From Kryptolebias marmoratus (Eukaryota; Chordata; Actinopteri; Cyprinodontiformes; Rivulidae): a stretch of 64,000 bases of DNA. Where the stretch lies: NCBI RefSeq assembly GCF_001649575.2, contig NC_051444.1, positions 20,781,983 to 20,845,982 on the forward strand, written 5' to 3'. Positions 33,661 through 47,000 of this stretch are shown here, in pieces. The notes beneath the pieces are model-generated. The model was given only the letters and a program-made list of their open reading frames with translations, made no database searches and had not been told where the DNA came from. Within the stretch, counting starts at the first letter, position 1. Each line of letters begins with the position of its first letter. A program made the translations under genes and the position numbers.

Positions 33661-34524
33661 TAAATTATTTATTTATTTATTTACCCTAAGCAGATGGGGA
33701 ATCCACAGAGAAGCTGAGTTAGGTGATATTTCTCAGTGATGGGGCTAAGGACAGACATATTTAACATATATAGCTAGCCACTAATAATCTTATGTTAATG
33801 AAATTGAAGCTAATTATGTTGCTACTAACACTCCATTTTTATAAAATATAAGTATTAACAGGCCAAAATTATTCTTATATTGTACTAAACCTGTAGGCAC
33901 ACAGAATAAACCTTTACTTTGATATTCAATAAATCAAAGTCAGCCTTTAGATAATGGTAGTGTAGTGAAGCAAAGAGCGTGGACAGCACTGCTCTTCTCT
34001 TTTGCTGCCATGCGTGCTGCCACACTGCTCATTGCTTCAAGCAATTTGTGAACCCCACTGCTACTGCAGCATCCAACTGAGGGCTACATATCCTCTGGGG
34101 TGGGGGACTGCGTGCTGCTGTGCTGAGCTTGCTGTTTCTGTTTGGGAAGCGACCAGTTAAAGCCTGAAATAAAAGACTTGAATAAATGACCCACAGCTGC
34201 CTTTATCTCATTCAGGTACTCATAGATTATTTAGGCCAAGAATCAACAGGCAGGGTGTGAATTCGTACATTTACGGGATGTCCGGTGGTCAATCGCTCAC
34301 ACTATCTCTTTGGAATTTGCTCTTTCAGCTCAAGTTTTCAATTATCCCAATGGGGAAGGGCAGAATCAGATTTCTAGACAATCCCATTTTCAAGATGCAG
34401 GCGAGGCGTGAATGTGAGCGCACGGGTGCTGAAGAGTGGCTGGCAACGAGAACGAGGGTGGCATTTGACTTTGCTGAATAAGCTCAAGGTGTTCAGTTTG
34501 TCAGGTTAGAAGGGTTATAGATGT
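33661..34524. other. Spacer and complex block before a poly-G gap
   Basis: Begins with a short ATTT run (about 33665-33684). From about 34190 to 34500 the sequence is repeat-free and GC-balanced, with an open frame (34257-34481) that has no recognisable domain. It is more likely a non-coding constrained block than a gene, but neither is proven. Confidence 0.33.
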
Positions 34525-34563
34525 GGGGGGGGGGGGGGGGGNNNNNNNNNGGGGGGGGGGGGG
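34525..34563. repeat. Poly-G tract with 9-N gap
   Basis: Seventeen G (34525-34541), nine N (34542-34550), then thirteen G. The true tract length is unknown. A G-run of this kind can adopt G-quadruplex structure and stall sequencing. Confidence 0.96.
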
Positions 34564-37500
34564 AGGGGGAGGTAAGAGAAGCAGTGGGTTACATACGATG
34601 TGGGCGTTAATAAGGGAAGGAATGTGTACGGAAAAAGCGGGGTGTGGCGGGGTTGAGGGTGATCTGGGTTTCAGTCTTTCTCATTATAGTGTGTCTCATT
34701 GAGAGGTGAAATGAGGCTTGGTGATGGCTCTGAGTGGAATGTACCGTCCTTGTCGAGGCGACTCGTGACAGCAAAGGCAGAAAACCTTTATCAAGTCCAT
34801 TACCAGTACTCAGTCTCCTCAGTGTCCCTGTGAGTGGCATCGAAATGTCATTGACACTGAAAATGCAACATTGAAAGAAAATGTCATCTACCACACTCTG
34901 TCTGACAATAAAGCACAAAAAACTATCTATTGGAGTTGATATTTAAGGAAAAATGGTTTGTTAATTTTCTAAACTAAATGTAGACAGAAACATAGAAACT
35001 TAAACTACTAATTGAATGTGGATGACAGTTAACACAATTGCCAATCACTAACAATTCAGATTTGTAGATGTCACACCTGAGAAGATAAATGTATTTAGAA
35101 AACAAAATTATTTTGCTGTTTCTTTTTTGATAACAGACAAGAGGCAAGAAGAAATGATAACCCAGTACTATCTGCAGATAGAACCTGCTGATTTATTTAA
35201 AAAAAAAAGCCAAGATTATTATTTTTCTCATTAAAGTTATCAACACAGAAATGTTCTTGTACCTGGTCCAGTTTCACATTTTATAACGTCTACTTCAGAA
35301 GTCAAAGATACAGAGGAGTATAGTTAAATGAATCAGGGACCAAAGCTTGTGTTTGGCATTTTACTTTCCATCGCTCCAGTTTTTACAAGCATACAAAAAC
35401 AAAACAAAAATAAAGACAAAATGTTAAATGTTAAGATTAAACCAAAATGTCATGAATAAAATGAAAATAGCAATAGCAATAACATATACTCTGAAATCAC
35501 TTGAAGCTTTAAAAAATAACAGGTTCCAATTTTATCACTGTTCTCTGGTAAAAGTCACTCTGCAGCCTAAACTGCTATGAATTTTGAAAAGTTATTTAGA
35601 GGTTAGATACAGGTTAGATATGATGTATGTGCTGAAAGAATAGTTTTATTATTAAAACCTATGCTGAAGTATAGTAAAGTTTTGTTTAACTCACATCATC
35701 AAGAAACATCATAAATCAACAGATAATGATGGAGCTCAGTACGTAGCAGATCTGAAATAAAAGCGGAAGGTTGAAGAATTTCTTTCCAGATTTTATTAAG
35801 TTGTAAGGGCTCTGCAGAGTTGTGTTTCTGATGCAGAGTTGGGAGGCAACAGCCACACGGGGAAACAGGATTCACACTGGCTGTGCAACAAGAGTGTAGG
35901 GACACATTTTCTTCTTTTTCAGCATTTTCTATCGAGGCTTCATAAATCTGATCCCATATGGACTTAAAGGTACTATCACAGGGCTGTAAATAGTTGGCAA
36001 GCAGCATTCATGAGGGAGTCCCGAAAATGTCTTGCCACTTTTGCGGGGTTCTCAAATTCCTTGCATGAGTCTCAAACGGGTGCAACCCTGTTGCCTGGGT
36101 TTCAAAAGATGTGTTCGACAACTTTACTCTGGAAATAGTCACAAAGCCACTGTAGGCATTTCTAACGTTCCTCAGGAGTACCAGTGTTGCATTTTGATAC
36201 CAGCAGGGAGCTCTCCTCTGACAGAAAACATCACTCACCACTCACTGGTCACTTGGTCACAAATGTTTAGAATTCAGGGAGAGTTTTCCCACAATTCTGA
36301 GTCACCAACTAGTCTCCAGCAGTCACAATTCAGTGTGATACTATCGTAAACCTGAGGTGATAAAGTTTCATCCTTCCCTGATACCCCTCCTCTTTAGAAT
36401 AAAAACAGGTCCTTGCTTAATTTCAGCAGGAAAGAGTCAGAAGGTATTAAGAGAACTTATTTCTATTGAATTCAGTTCAGTCTCCTTTTTGTATTGCGAT
36501 AAATTAGTTATAATTCTTGCTGTTTCCTATAGGCTTTCGGCTTAATGTTTAAAACTGCTCTTGGCCTTTTGTCATACATGAGTGGGAATGAAGCACAGTT
36601 CATAAGTAACACATATGTACCTATTCATGTCCATACAGTGAAACACCGCCTGCACCTTCAGCTGTGCGTGTCTGCTCTTCACCTCCTGTGTGTGTGTGTG
36701 TTTCTGTTAGTGTGAGTGAGAGCGGAGTAGTGCTGAGATGGCAGCTGGCGAGGCTAATCCCCGTATGTGAGGGATGCAGCCCAGCCCCCGGTGTCACCCA
36801 GACCTGCCAGGCCTGACGGAGGTGCATTCAGCCTGGCCGCTTAGTGTCACCCGTCCCCTGTCACTCAGTACCATAATCACCCACATGACTGACAGACAGG
36901 CCTTTCCCTTTGATGGTGCGGGGGATTTTCTAGGAGAGCCAGTGATGATCCGCCACTATGTGCATGTGTGTGTGTTCGTATCGGTGTGTGGGAGGATGCC
37001 ACTAGGAGGGCTGCGTTTTGATAAGAGTGTAAGATGATGATTTTGATCCAGCTTAATGATGAAGATGAAGACGATGGTGCTGAAGATGACGATGAAGATC
37101 ACCTTGGTAGAGTGGTGATGCAAAGATGTCTTATGAAGGAATCAGTGGGGCAGCTGCTCTGCCGAGGCGAAGCCAGAGGGACCAAAGGAGACAGCCACAC
37201 AAAGCAGAGGATTTGCACGACGTGCGCGTAGGAGTGAGGAGAAACGAAAGAGCGTGTGAGAGTTTAACCATGTCACACACACTCGCACACGCTTCCCATT
37301 TGAAGCGGGAAAATCTGAAATACACATGTAATCACACGATTATGATAATACACATCAAATGTCATCTTAGTTGATGTTCAGCGTGTGACAGTGAGTCATG
37401 TTTGAGTGCAGCACTATCAACTGCAAGGTTGTTCATAGAAATCCTGTCAGGCTGCTGACAGTTCAGATTGTTATTGACTTCCTGAGTTCAGTCATATTTG

Positions 37501-38110
37501 CATGTGTTCATGCTGGGAGAGAGTGGGGAATAGGTGTGCAGTACTTACTTGTGAGTAGTGCGATGGAAACTGTGTTGGTATGTGTTGAAACTGAGCCGTT
37601 TAGAAACTCAACTTTGTGAACAACGTATTCTACAAATAAATTTGAAAAAAAAGAAAAACTGTTTTTTTATTGTTTGGGATTTTTTATGTCTCTGTTGTTG
37701 TTGTTTGATACAAACAACTAAAATCGGTGTTTTCTATTTTGTACCAGCAAAGTAAATTCTAAGAACAGTTAGAGTCATTTACTACTGGTGTTTCTTATAT
37801 TCTTAGTTTTTGTGACATTTTTAATAGGAATGTGGAATACTTTATGCTATCTGAAGTAACACATTTATAATGCAACCAAAGTGTCATTAGAAAAATGCAT
37901 TCTTACAAAAATAACTCAGTATGAAAACTATGAAAAATGTGCTATAATTTCTCCCATTTAGGTTTCAGTGAAAAAGTTCTAAAGAATATATATGTTTACT
38001 AGTTGTTAATGGCTTTTTAAACAACATCAGTTTGAAAGAATAAAGTTTACATTCAGCAGGACTGACAAGCTACTGACTAGTTCTCATGCAGCCAAGACAA
38101 AAGCAGATTT
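34564..38110. other. Non-coding spacer, 3.5 kb
   Basis: A short GT run occurs at 36690-36700 and a GATGAAGAT-rich patch at about 37033-37100, which yields an acidic run in one frame and is a repeat artefact. Two minus-strand frames (36241 to 36008 and 36007 to 35699) are in the same phase, separated by one TGA. Joined they would be about 180 codons, with no domain I recognise; this is noted as a finding but not called a gene. Confidence 0.45.
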
Positions 38111-38300
38111 TGCATTTTGAAACAACTCAAATTTTCTAAATTTTACAGTTGTACATGCAGACAACATTATTTAAACTTTCACACCACTGTCAATCTTGCA
38201 TTACACAATTATTTTGGTAGAAATATGGCAAAATCTCAGTTGGAAATGACCCAAGCCTGAACCAAATGTGCTACAGCTAGCTGCTGCCACTCATAACCAC
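38111..38300 (+). repeat. Dispersed repeat family B, copy 1
   Basis: TTGAAACAACTCAAAT (38118-38133) and CCACTGTCAATCTTGCATTA (38185-38204), followed by an ACAATTATTT block, match 63489-63504 and 63559-63578 in order and with nearly equal spacing (73 against 76 bases). Similarity then fades. Confidence 0.55.
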
Positions 38301-41295
38301 AGCAATCCATGTGAATATTAGGGCTAGGATAGTACGCCCAAATAAAAACATACAAAACAAAAGCAATCAGAGAGGCCTTTGCTTCTTTGACCTAATGCAA
38401 AATAAGACAGTACAGAATTGAATATCATCTCCCTAATGTGAAAATTAATAAATAAAACACTTTCTAAGCTTTTAAGCAAGTGAGTACTAGGGTGGGAAAA
38501 TGAAGCTTGAGCTGATACTTTTTTCTATGTACATGCAGCTCTCATCTCCCCTTTTTGTAGCCAACCCTAAAACATTGGAATCCCAGATTTCCTGTTTTTA
38601 AAGACAGCTGATTTTAATCAAAGAGGCATGTCTTTAAGCTTATGCATGATTTTATAAGGCAACTATTCATGCTTTGTTTGATGTAGAGCATTTAGATGGT
38701 ATCTTCCGCTGCTTTTTTGTCAAGGCTGTTAGCAAAATGCAGTTACAAAAAAAAAGAAAGGGGCCTGCTTCTAGATGGGAAAGGTGATCACCTGTGACTA
38801 ATGTATTTGTAGTGTACTTCAATGGACCCATCCAAAATGACTGTACCGAATCATCACAGTGCAAATACATGTGTTGTTACACCCTAGTAAATAACTATGC
38901 ATAGAGAAACTGGCTATGGTGTAAAATTGGAGCATTTATATGAACTGGCAGCAATTCACTTCTGCCTTGGTTATGTTTGTACTAGCCTAACTCATAAGTT
39001 TGAGGAGAATTAAACTTTTTTTCCAGACTAAATATGTTCCAAAAGCTTTTTAAAACAGGTAAGATTGCATTTGTTCATAACTTCCTCATAGAAACTCACT
39101 TCAAACTGACTGAAAGACTCCTTCATGTCTACATATCAACATATGACCAAACACTCTTTTGAGCACACCATTTAAATGAACTGTAGGAACTGTTAGACAG
39201 AAACAAGCTGTGTTTTGACACTGAAACTTTTTGAATCCATGGGAAACCTCAAAACCGGAACAGGCCCATGCCTATTGCAGATTCGGACACACTGTTACAC
39301 AAACATCAGTCCTAACAATGATACAAGGCATTTGCTAACACTGCACTGACATAATAACAAAATAACTAACTAAATAAATGACAAGCTTTAGAATGGAATG
39401 AATTTGTCACTTTTACAAACTTAAAAAACCATAAATTGTATGGGACAGTTATTTTAGCAAACTATCTCCAGCTTTTTATGACTAAATTTTAAAAAATACT
39501 TTAACAGCTAAAGGTAGCAGCAAACGCCCCAAATCCACAAAAGAGCATTGCTGGTAAGTTATTATCTTCCTATTGCCAAAAAAGTAAGATAATGATTAAA
39601 TTATGTTTGCAAATCACAGTTTTTTGTTCCTTTAAGTGTAATACATTTGGTATAATAATAATCACACAGTTGGTTATAGTTGTTCCTCCCAGAAATGAGC
39701 TGTAGAAACCAGGCTTGAACATTAAAGGCATGAAAACTGAGCTAAAATGGCCTAGTGTTGAAGCTGTTAAAGCAGAGGTTGATTACTGTAGTGTGTTTAT
39801 TGCCAGACTGCCATGGCCACATAGTCATCTCCATATTTTGGTGTTACATTTTCCCAAGCAGTAATTGCTTTAAGTGAGATATATTTGTTGAGTGGAAAAA
39901 GTATATATTTTTGCACAGTTTCAGACAGTCTGAAACCAACAATTAATGGCGTCTTTATCCTCGGACACACAATCATGTCCCACCAACTTGCTCTGAAACC
40001 AAGAACAGTAAAGATCTACAAAAAATTAAAAAAAATCTCTTGTTTTCCTCAAAGACTCCCCTTTTTATTTTTATTTTTTTTATCTCCTTTATTCCCAATC
40101 TTGAACTCATGAGTTTTCTCTGATAGTGATCCTGTTAAATTAAGTGCCTGGGCTTTATCCAGAGTCCTCTCAACGTCACTCCTTTAATTTAGTCATTATA
40201 ATTAACCATTAACTGGTGTCAGTTTCTGGGCCACTAACAGGCCCACTCAGTTCTGCTTGTCTGCATTATCACAGTTTGGGGGAGAAAGTAAATTATAATG
40301 AAGGGCTATATAGTCCAATTACTGATAAAAGCAGCCAAGTGCGCTCCTTGTAATTAGGTGCCAGTGTCCCTCCCTCCTTTTCTCGCTCCTGCTTTCTCTA
40401 CTTCTTCGAGTGACATGTACGGAAGGAATCTTTGCTTAATAGCTATTTATATTACTGTTAATCTCTTGTTCTTAATCCAGAAAATTTTAACAACAAAGGG
40501 AAGAGAAATTCAGCACACCCTTATCTCACAACAAAAATACATTTACTTTGCATGTCTGTTTAAGAAAGTTAAACGATAAAATTGTGAGTGTTGAGAAACA
40601 GTAAAACAAAGTGATAAAAAGCAAAGAAAGAGAAGTAAACAGAGGCTTTGAGGAGGAGTGAAGGATTGTAGGACAGCAGGAGGAAACAGGCAGCAGAGGA
40701 TCCTTCTGTTCCCACTCTAATGGGATGGAGCAGAGCTGTCTCTTGTAGCTGGGTCATGTAGTTTCCCACCAGAGCACTTTACAAGTCAGGGCTGGTAATT
40801 AAACTGTACGATCGGCCTCTTCCTTTTTCCCCTTTTCTCCCTCTCTACTCCTTCAGTCCACTCCCTGGTACGTTCTTCTGTTTCTCTTGTCAGGTGAGAC
40901 AACTTGCTTTGGAAAAGCGTGAATTAAGAGGAGCGATGAGTCGAGATGAAGAAAGGAAGACCAAATTAAGGCTGCTCGAATGAGGATAGTTTTTAGAATT
41001 GGAGCAGACCAATAGATTTTCACGGCAACCATAATTCAAATGACTGGACACAGTTTCTTTTTTCCCCTTTCTTTTTTATACATGAGCAAACTGTTTGAAG
41101 AATTAAGTTAAACTGAGGTCTTATTCCTCTCAGAATATATTTCTTTTCATTTTAGGACCATTAATTCACCAGTATATCAACATACTGGGCCTTGTTTCTT
41201 TGACATATTCATAGGTTTTTATCTGCCATTATTTCCTCTCAATGTATATGCTTCATGAACAATATAGTTTTGAACTTGCAATTTGTGTCAATAGA
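38301..41295. other. AT-rich spacer with a complex block
   Basis: Mostly AT-rich without recognised elements. From about 40130 to 40420 a compact block with TAATTTAGTCATTATAATTA and TGTAATTAGGTGCCAG words resembles the other putative regulatory blocks. No gene. Confidence 0.38.
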
Positions 41296-41304
41296 CACAA
41301 CACA

Positions 41305-41892
41305 TGAGTATCTTATGGCCCTCGGGCTACATCCGGCCCTTTGGCCATCTCCATCCAGCCTTAAGGAGTTCTATGAAAAATTACAAATCAAATATAAAAG
41401 ATTCTGTAGCCAAATCCAAAGCATCTGCTTTTATTTTGAAGGGCAGTAGACACTTACTTTTCAGCCTCTGTGCTGGCAGCAACATCTCTGTGAATGCTGC
41501 AGTGGCAGAAGTGTCTCCAGTGGTGAGAGCGAAGTTTGTGAGATATTAACAAGTTACCATCACGTTACAAATACAGATACAGGATGTAAAACAAATATAT
41601 TGCCTTCTTTGAGTTTGTTGAAGGAGTATGTTTAGTTTGTGGGGAACAGATTGTTGTTTTTATGATTGTATATAAAATCAGCACCATCAGACTAAACACA
41701 AAGAGAAATATAGAGCAGCACACATCAGACGTTTTGCTGCCCAAACTGTCAAAAACAACAAAAAGACATTTTTTTTTCAAGATTTTCACATCCAGGAATG
41801 GAACAGTCAAGACTAGGTTTGTGATATTTCTCAAAACAGCAAAAAAGGTAAGCTGTTTTCTGATCAGAAGTTTCTTTTATTTGATAAAATAA
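41305..41892 (+). pseudogene. hAT-superfamily transposase relic (N-terminal part with BED-type zinc-binding residues)
   Basis: The stretch begins with a TGGCCCTCGGGCTACATCCGGCCC block (41315-41338), which matches the 5' untranslated start of fish and mammalian hAT elements. From about 41593 a continuous plus-strand frame reads NKYIAFFEFVEGVCLVCGEQ, then, after a diverged part, IEQHTSDVLLPKLSK, and KIFTSRNGTVKTRFVI. These match the hAT/GTF2IRD2-like pattern of CLVCxE, an H of the BED finger, and an FTKxxTSRDxAVKxSFVIS block. The frame stays open to 41892, then the rest of the transposase (DDE and dimerisation regions) is absent. The second histidine of the finger is not evident and the start region is decayed, so this is not functional. 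GTF2IRD2-type hAT transposase is the closest remembered match. Confidence 0.78.
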
Positions 41893-42305
41893 ATACAAAA
41901 AATAGCTATTTCATGTTATTAATTTGATGCTATCAAAGATGCAAAATCATGATAGTTTAAAAATTTGTGCGTGACTGATTCCATACACATTCTTAAACAT
42001 TACATTCATGGATTTGGAAGGAGCTAATCTAAAGTGCACCAAAATGTGCCATCAGTGGTGTTTACCTTCTGGTTACATAAAACAGTGCAGATTAATAGTT
42101 AATTGAGGAGAGTTTGCTACCAAAGAGCAGGCAGCGTGTTTTGTGAAGGCATTGTTTTCCAGGAGTTTGGTGGTGACAGTCGATGGATTAAACGATGAAT
42201 AAGTGATTTATTAGCTGCCGCTGTCATGCTGCTTAGATGGATTACTACAAGCCACCTCTGACCCCACTTACCAGCCCTGTGTCTCACCACAGAGGTGTGT
42301 GTGAG
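41893..42305. other. Non-coding spacer
   Basis: No recognised feature. Confidence 0.5.
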
Positions 42306-42330
42306 TCTGTGTTTGTGTGTGTGTGTGTGT
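42306..42330. repeat. GT-rich microsatellite
   Basis: Interrupted GT run (TGTGTTTGTGTGTGTGTGTGTGT). Confidence 0.88.
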
Positions 42331-43759
42331 AGGTGGGTGCGCTGCCCAGCTGTAATCTTGTGACAGGATGAGACTAGTTGATCAATGGCGTAATGAACAC
42401 TGTATTTCATTGGGCCAATGAAGTGAGTGGTGTTGGGCAGCCACACCAGCAGGGCTTTGGGTTTGTTTATAGAGTCAAGTGAAGAACTTGTTTCTTCCCA
42501 AAAAGAAATCTTTTAAAATTTTGTGAACACACAGGGCTGAGCTGCACATATGAATGAAGAAACAAACAAAGCAAAGAACAGGTTTACTGATGGATTTTGG
42601 TACTGCTTTAAATCATATTCTCATCTGAAATATTGGCATCCCTAATAATTAGTTTGAACTAAAATAAACTTTAAAACACAAGTATCAATACATTAAAGGC
42701 ATAGTTCAGAACTTTTAAACAAGGTCTCTGTTGAAAGCGGGGATGGGCATTGATTTATTTATTTATTTTTTAACATTTGAGTTGTGAAGTCATGCAAATT
42801 TAAAGTAGAAATACAATTCTTGGTTTGATCTGTCTTTTTTCCATTGGCATCTAGTAGTAACACACTGCTACAACTACCAGAAGGTCAGAGTCCTGCTCCT
42901 TGTTATTTCCCACCCATCATGGTGCTTCTTTATCTTCTTTATTCTTTCATATAATGGATGACAAATGGGTGCATTACCACTATTCAACTCAGCACTGCAC
43001 CTAATACCTCCCAAGCCCTAAACAAAGTGGCATGTTTAAAGCATAATTTAATAATTACAAAGTAATACTGTACTACTTGTACTTTTTACATAAAATGCTC
43101 TAGTAAATATTTTACCCATTTAGGTAGCTATCAAAAAGACCTTAACTTGGGGAAATGGAGTTCAATTCTGACTAAATTGATGAGCTAATGACTAGTTAGA
43201 TCGGGGCCAAGACCAAAGTGAAATGCTACTGACTTGGATCAACTCCAATCCAAAAAACGTCATAGAAATGTATGTTATTGCTGTTTTATAAACCTTTACT
43301 TTACATAGTTATTTTAGCATAGATATGACATTTCTGCCAGATGTGCCCTCAGTTGCACCATGAGTGCTCTCATTTACTACTTCTGCTGCTCTTTGTGCTC
43401 ATAAGTTATCACAAAAACGTCTTTAAAGCAAAATCTAAAGGTTTATTTACCTGTGTTCACATGAATTGCTATGAAATCTTTGAGATTGTAGCTGTTTGAT
43501 GCTGTATTGGCCCTGCTGGGATTAGCTATTAGTTCATCACTTTGGTCATTTTTTTTTCAAACAAAGGTCGTTTAAGAAGCTATCAACAACAGATAATTGT
43601 TCGTAACCTTTCCACAGATCCTCATTTTGAAATTACATCTTCCTTACAAGCAACATGATTTTGTTGAATCTGCTCATATCTAACAAAGACAATTTATTCT
43701 CCCCAACTGAGGGGAAAACTAAAGCAAAAAGTAGTAATTTAATTTTGTTAACTTGATTT
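42331..43759. other. AT-rich spacer
   Basis: No recognised gene or element. It holds a short ATTT run near 42753-42772 and several T-runs. Confidence 0.5.
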
Positions 43760-44022
43760 GGTGCAGCACGCAAAGCAGTGGTTAGAGCTGTCATCTCACA
43801 GCAAAAAGGTTGCAGGTTTGCCTCCCAGCCTTTCTGTGCAGAGTTTGCATGTTCACCACCTACATGCATGGGTTTTCACGGTATTCCAGTTTTCTCCCAC
43901 TGACCAAAAACATGCATGTTAGGTTAATTGGTACCTCTAAAAATTCTCCCTTGGTGTGAGTGAGAGTGTGAATGGTTGTTTGGCTCTATGTGGCCCTGTG
44001 ATGGACTTACAACCTGTCTGGA
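43760..44022 (+). mobile_element. tRNA-like teleost SINE, copy 2 (3'-truncated)
   Basis: Same family as 13638-13981 but in plus orientation. The tRNA-like head GGTGCAGCACGCAAAGCAGTGG, TTAGAGCTG and a B-box-like GTTGCAGGTTTGCCTCCC is followed by TTTGCATGTTC, ACATGCATGTTAGG, TGAATGGTTG and GACTTACAACCTGTCTGGA, ending before the ATGG tail. No clear target-site duplication survives. Confidence 0.78.
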
Positions 44023-47000
44023 CTAGTTCAGATTTTTATTGCCCACTTTCAGTGTCTCTTAGAAAACCGTTTATATTTTGCAGAATAGCTGGCCACTTCT
44101 GCTCCTTGCTATCAATACTGTAAGGTCAGCCTTAACATGTCAGAATTTGAAACTTTATGCTGAAAAACAAATAGACAAACTAAGAGAAACATTGCAGGCT
44201 TGTAAACTTATAGTCTTACACTGTATCTTTTGTCATACACACAAACACAAGTGTTTCATTTAGACTCTAATTTCTCCCATTGTCTCCTGCTTTGATGAGC
44301 TTTTGCAATAAAATGAAAAACAAAGGGATAGGGGGGATTTTTGCACCTTGACAGCGGCTGATGTTGTTATGAGATCTGTAATAAAGAAAAGTAATATGCT
44401 TTAAAGATTAAAGAAGACTTTAATTGTCGCCATCATGAAAAACGCGCTTTACCGAGGATGTAATTGAATGTCCCCATTGCATTGGGGGAATTAAAATAGG
44501 TCGTTTTATGTGTTGCTTTATTTTTGATTGAATCAGCTCTTAAGTGCTTGAGACAGTGAAATTATCCATTTTTTAGATGCCTTGTGTAGTGTTCAGAGGC
44601 TGAGAATTGAAACGAGACAGAGAAAGGGAGAGGAAAGTGGTGGTGGAGGGGGGGCAGATGGAGGTAGGGGGGAGAGATGGCGATGGAGGAGGGGAGAAGA
44701 TGACAGAGACAAATGTCTCTGCATTGACAGCTGTCCTCCATTTTCTCACAGACAGACATACAAATGAGGACCACAAATCAAACGAATCCCTCCAAGATTA
44801 ATCCTGGGCCCAGAAAGCCTCGCTGGCAGGAATTGGCAGCATTGTAGACTGATGGAAGCGGATGGATCTTTCGACTTTGATAAACTGTATCAATACCAAA
44901 CACTTTAGGATCAGTTATTAAAGGAATCAGGATTTGCTCATGGGAAGAAGGAGCATGCATTAGGTGATCGAAAAACCTCACATTACGACATGACCACAGG
45001 ATCTACAAAAATAAGAACGTAAGAGCTCAGAGCCCATTTTAGATGTTAGTACACATCTGGCAACAAGAATAGGGAAGAACTGAGACATTTGTGTTATTAA
45101 TTTGCTAATTTGTTAAATATATCCACTCTACATTAAGTGTTTAAATACATTTGAATTGTTGCTCAAGTCTCTGGAGTTTCAGTGACTAAAGTTTTTTTTT
45201 TTTCCTTGACATATACTAAACAAAACAGAGCAAACCAATGTTGCATGTCATATTCCCAGATGTTATTTTGGATACAATTTCTATTAAATAAAACCCTTCA
45301 CTGGTTTGTTCCATTTGTTTGGATATAAATGATTTTTGAAAAGAAATGTTCATCCCTTTGTAATGTAAAAAAAAAGAAAAAGTTTGTTATGCTGTGTCTC
45401 ATTTTATTACTGACTCAGTTTATCTACAGTCAAAATATCTGGACCAGAGTACTTCTATCTATCTTGAAATATTTTGTCTCAAATTTTAAAGTAAGGTTTT
45501 TAAGTCACAAATTAATTTTCTTGCCCCATTTTATGTCGTATGTGAGAGACTATCACCCAGTATTCTAGCAAAAGAAGTTTCCTGGTGTAAATGTTCAGTG
45601 TAATCAATATTTTCTTTCTAAACCTAACAAACAAGTGTAAATGCATAACATAACTGCACCATGACACAACACACACAGTGTACTGTGGTGTATTTTTTAA
45701 AACTCTAATACAAAAACTGCAACCAAGACAGTTTTGCTGGGTTTTGTGGAGAAGGTTTTGGTGGTCAACTTACACATGCCTGCCAATCAGAACATTGGAG
45801 TTTGTTTACAGGTTGACCAGCAAACACTTAGCTTACTTTCAAACATTATTTTTGATTAATTTGCTAAATCGATTAGATTTTAACATTCAAACCTTTAGAT
45901 TAGAAAATAGATTCTCTTATTAAAATTGTTCTTTATTTGACATATTCTATTTCAATTTGTAAAATAAATGGTTAAAAGATGAAAAGAAAATGTTTTGTTA
46001 GTTTTGTCTAAAACCTTAAACCTGTTTAGTAAAATATCTGTTGCTTTTTTAGGTTTGACCTGATCATACACAACCTGTTAAATCAACAGTGGCCATTTGC
46101 TGCTTGAAGACACCGGAGAGTTTAACGGCAAATGTGAGGCCATCATTTTATTGACTGTCTTGATGTCATCTTAACATTTTTACAGCAACAGTATCGCTAT
46201 TTTCTTTATACATTCTTTGTACTACATTGCCGCATTAATAGACACCATATTGACATTTCAAATGCAGATCCTCTCACAACCACTCATAGTCATTGCAAAT
46301 TCTTGAAACCTAAATATAGGTTGTAATTTCTGCATAAATAACTAGTACAAGAAGTTGCATGGACAGTCTCGTGGTAAATTCAAAGCTCAAAGAGAAGCAA
46401 AACGAATGGATTATCTTACTCATAAAATGGTGATTTACTTCTTGGTGTGCTGAACCTCTTCCTGGAGCAGTTCTGTCACCTGATGTGCGGAGGAATAAAA
46501 GCTATGTCTGCAGTCTGACAGAGATAGTCATAACGGAGGATGTGATCAAAGGTCAAAAGATACTAATTTCTGAAGAAGTCCACCTCTGTATCCAATACTA
46601 CAACTGTGCACATATACAGCAGCTAGAGGAGATCATCAGTCTTTTAAGATTCCACAGTACTAAACACAAAGTATGTTACAACAAATACTTGACTGAGTTT
46701 TGTCTCTAAAGCACAATATAATTCCTTACATTATTGTTAGTTCTAATACTAATAAGTTAGTTTTGGGGGTTACTAGGAGGCCTGTTGTCAGTTTGTGTTT
46801 TAGGTTTTAGTTTTGAGGTTTACAAGTTTGTGGGAGCGGCCCAAATTCCACAATTAACTGCATTGTTCATTCAAGGCTTCATCCCTCTTTTATTGGCCAT
46901 GGCTCCTGGCTGTCTGAACTTCTTATGGTTTGTATTCTTTGAGCCATTTTCTGACATACTGACCAAAACTTAAATTATCTGTGGTGTTAATTGGGAGGAG

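Noticed and set aside
46054..46130. Acceptor and GTGAGG donor pair
   Set aside because: All three frames contain stops inside, so it has no coding value, and there is no other support for an exon.
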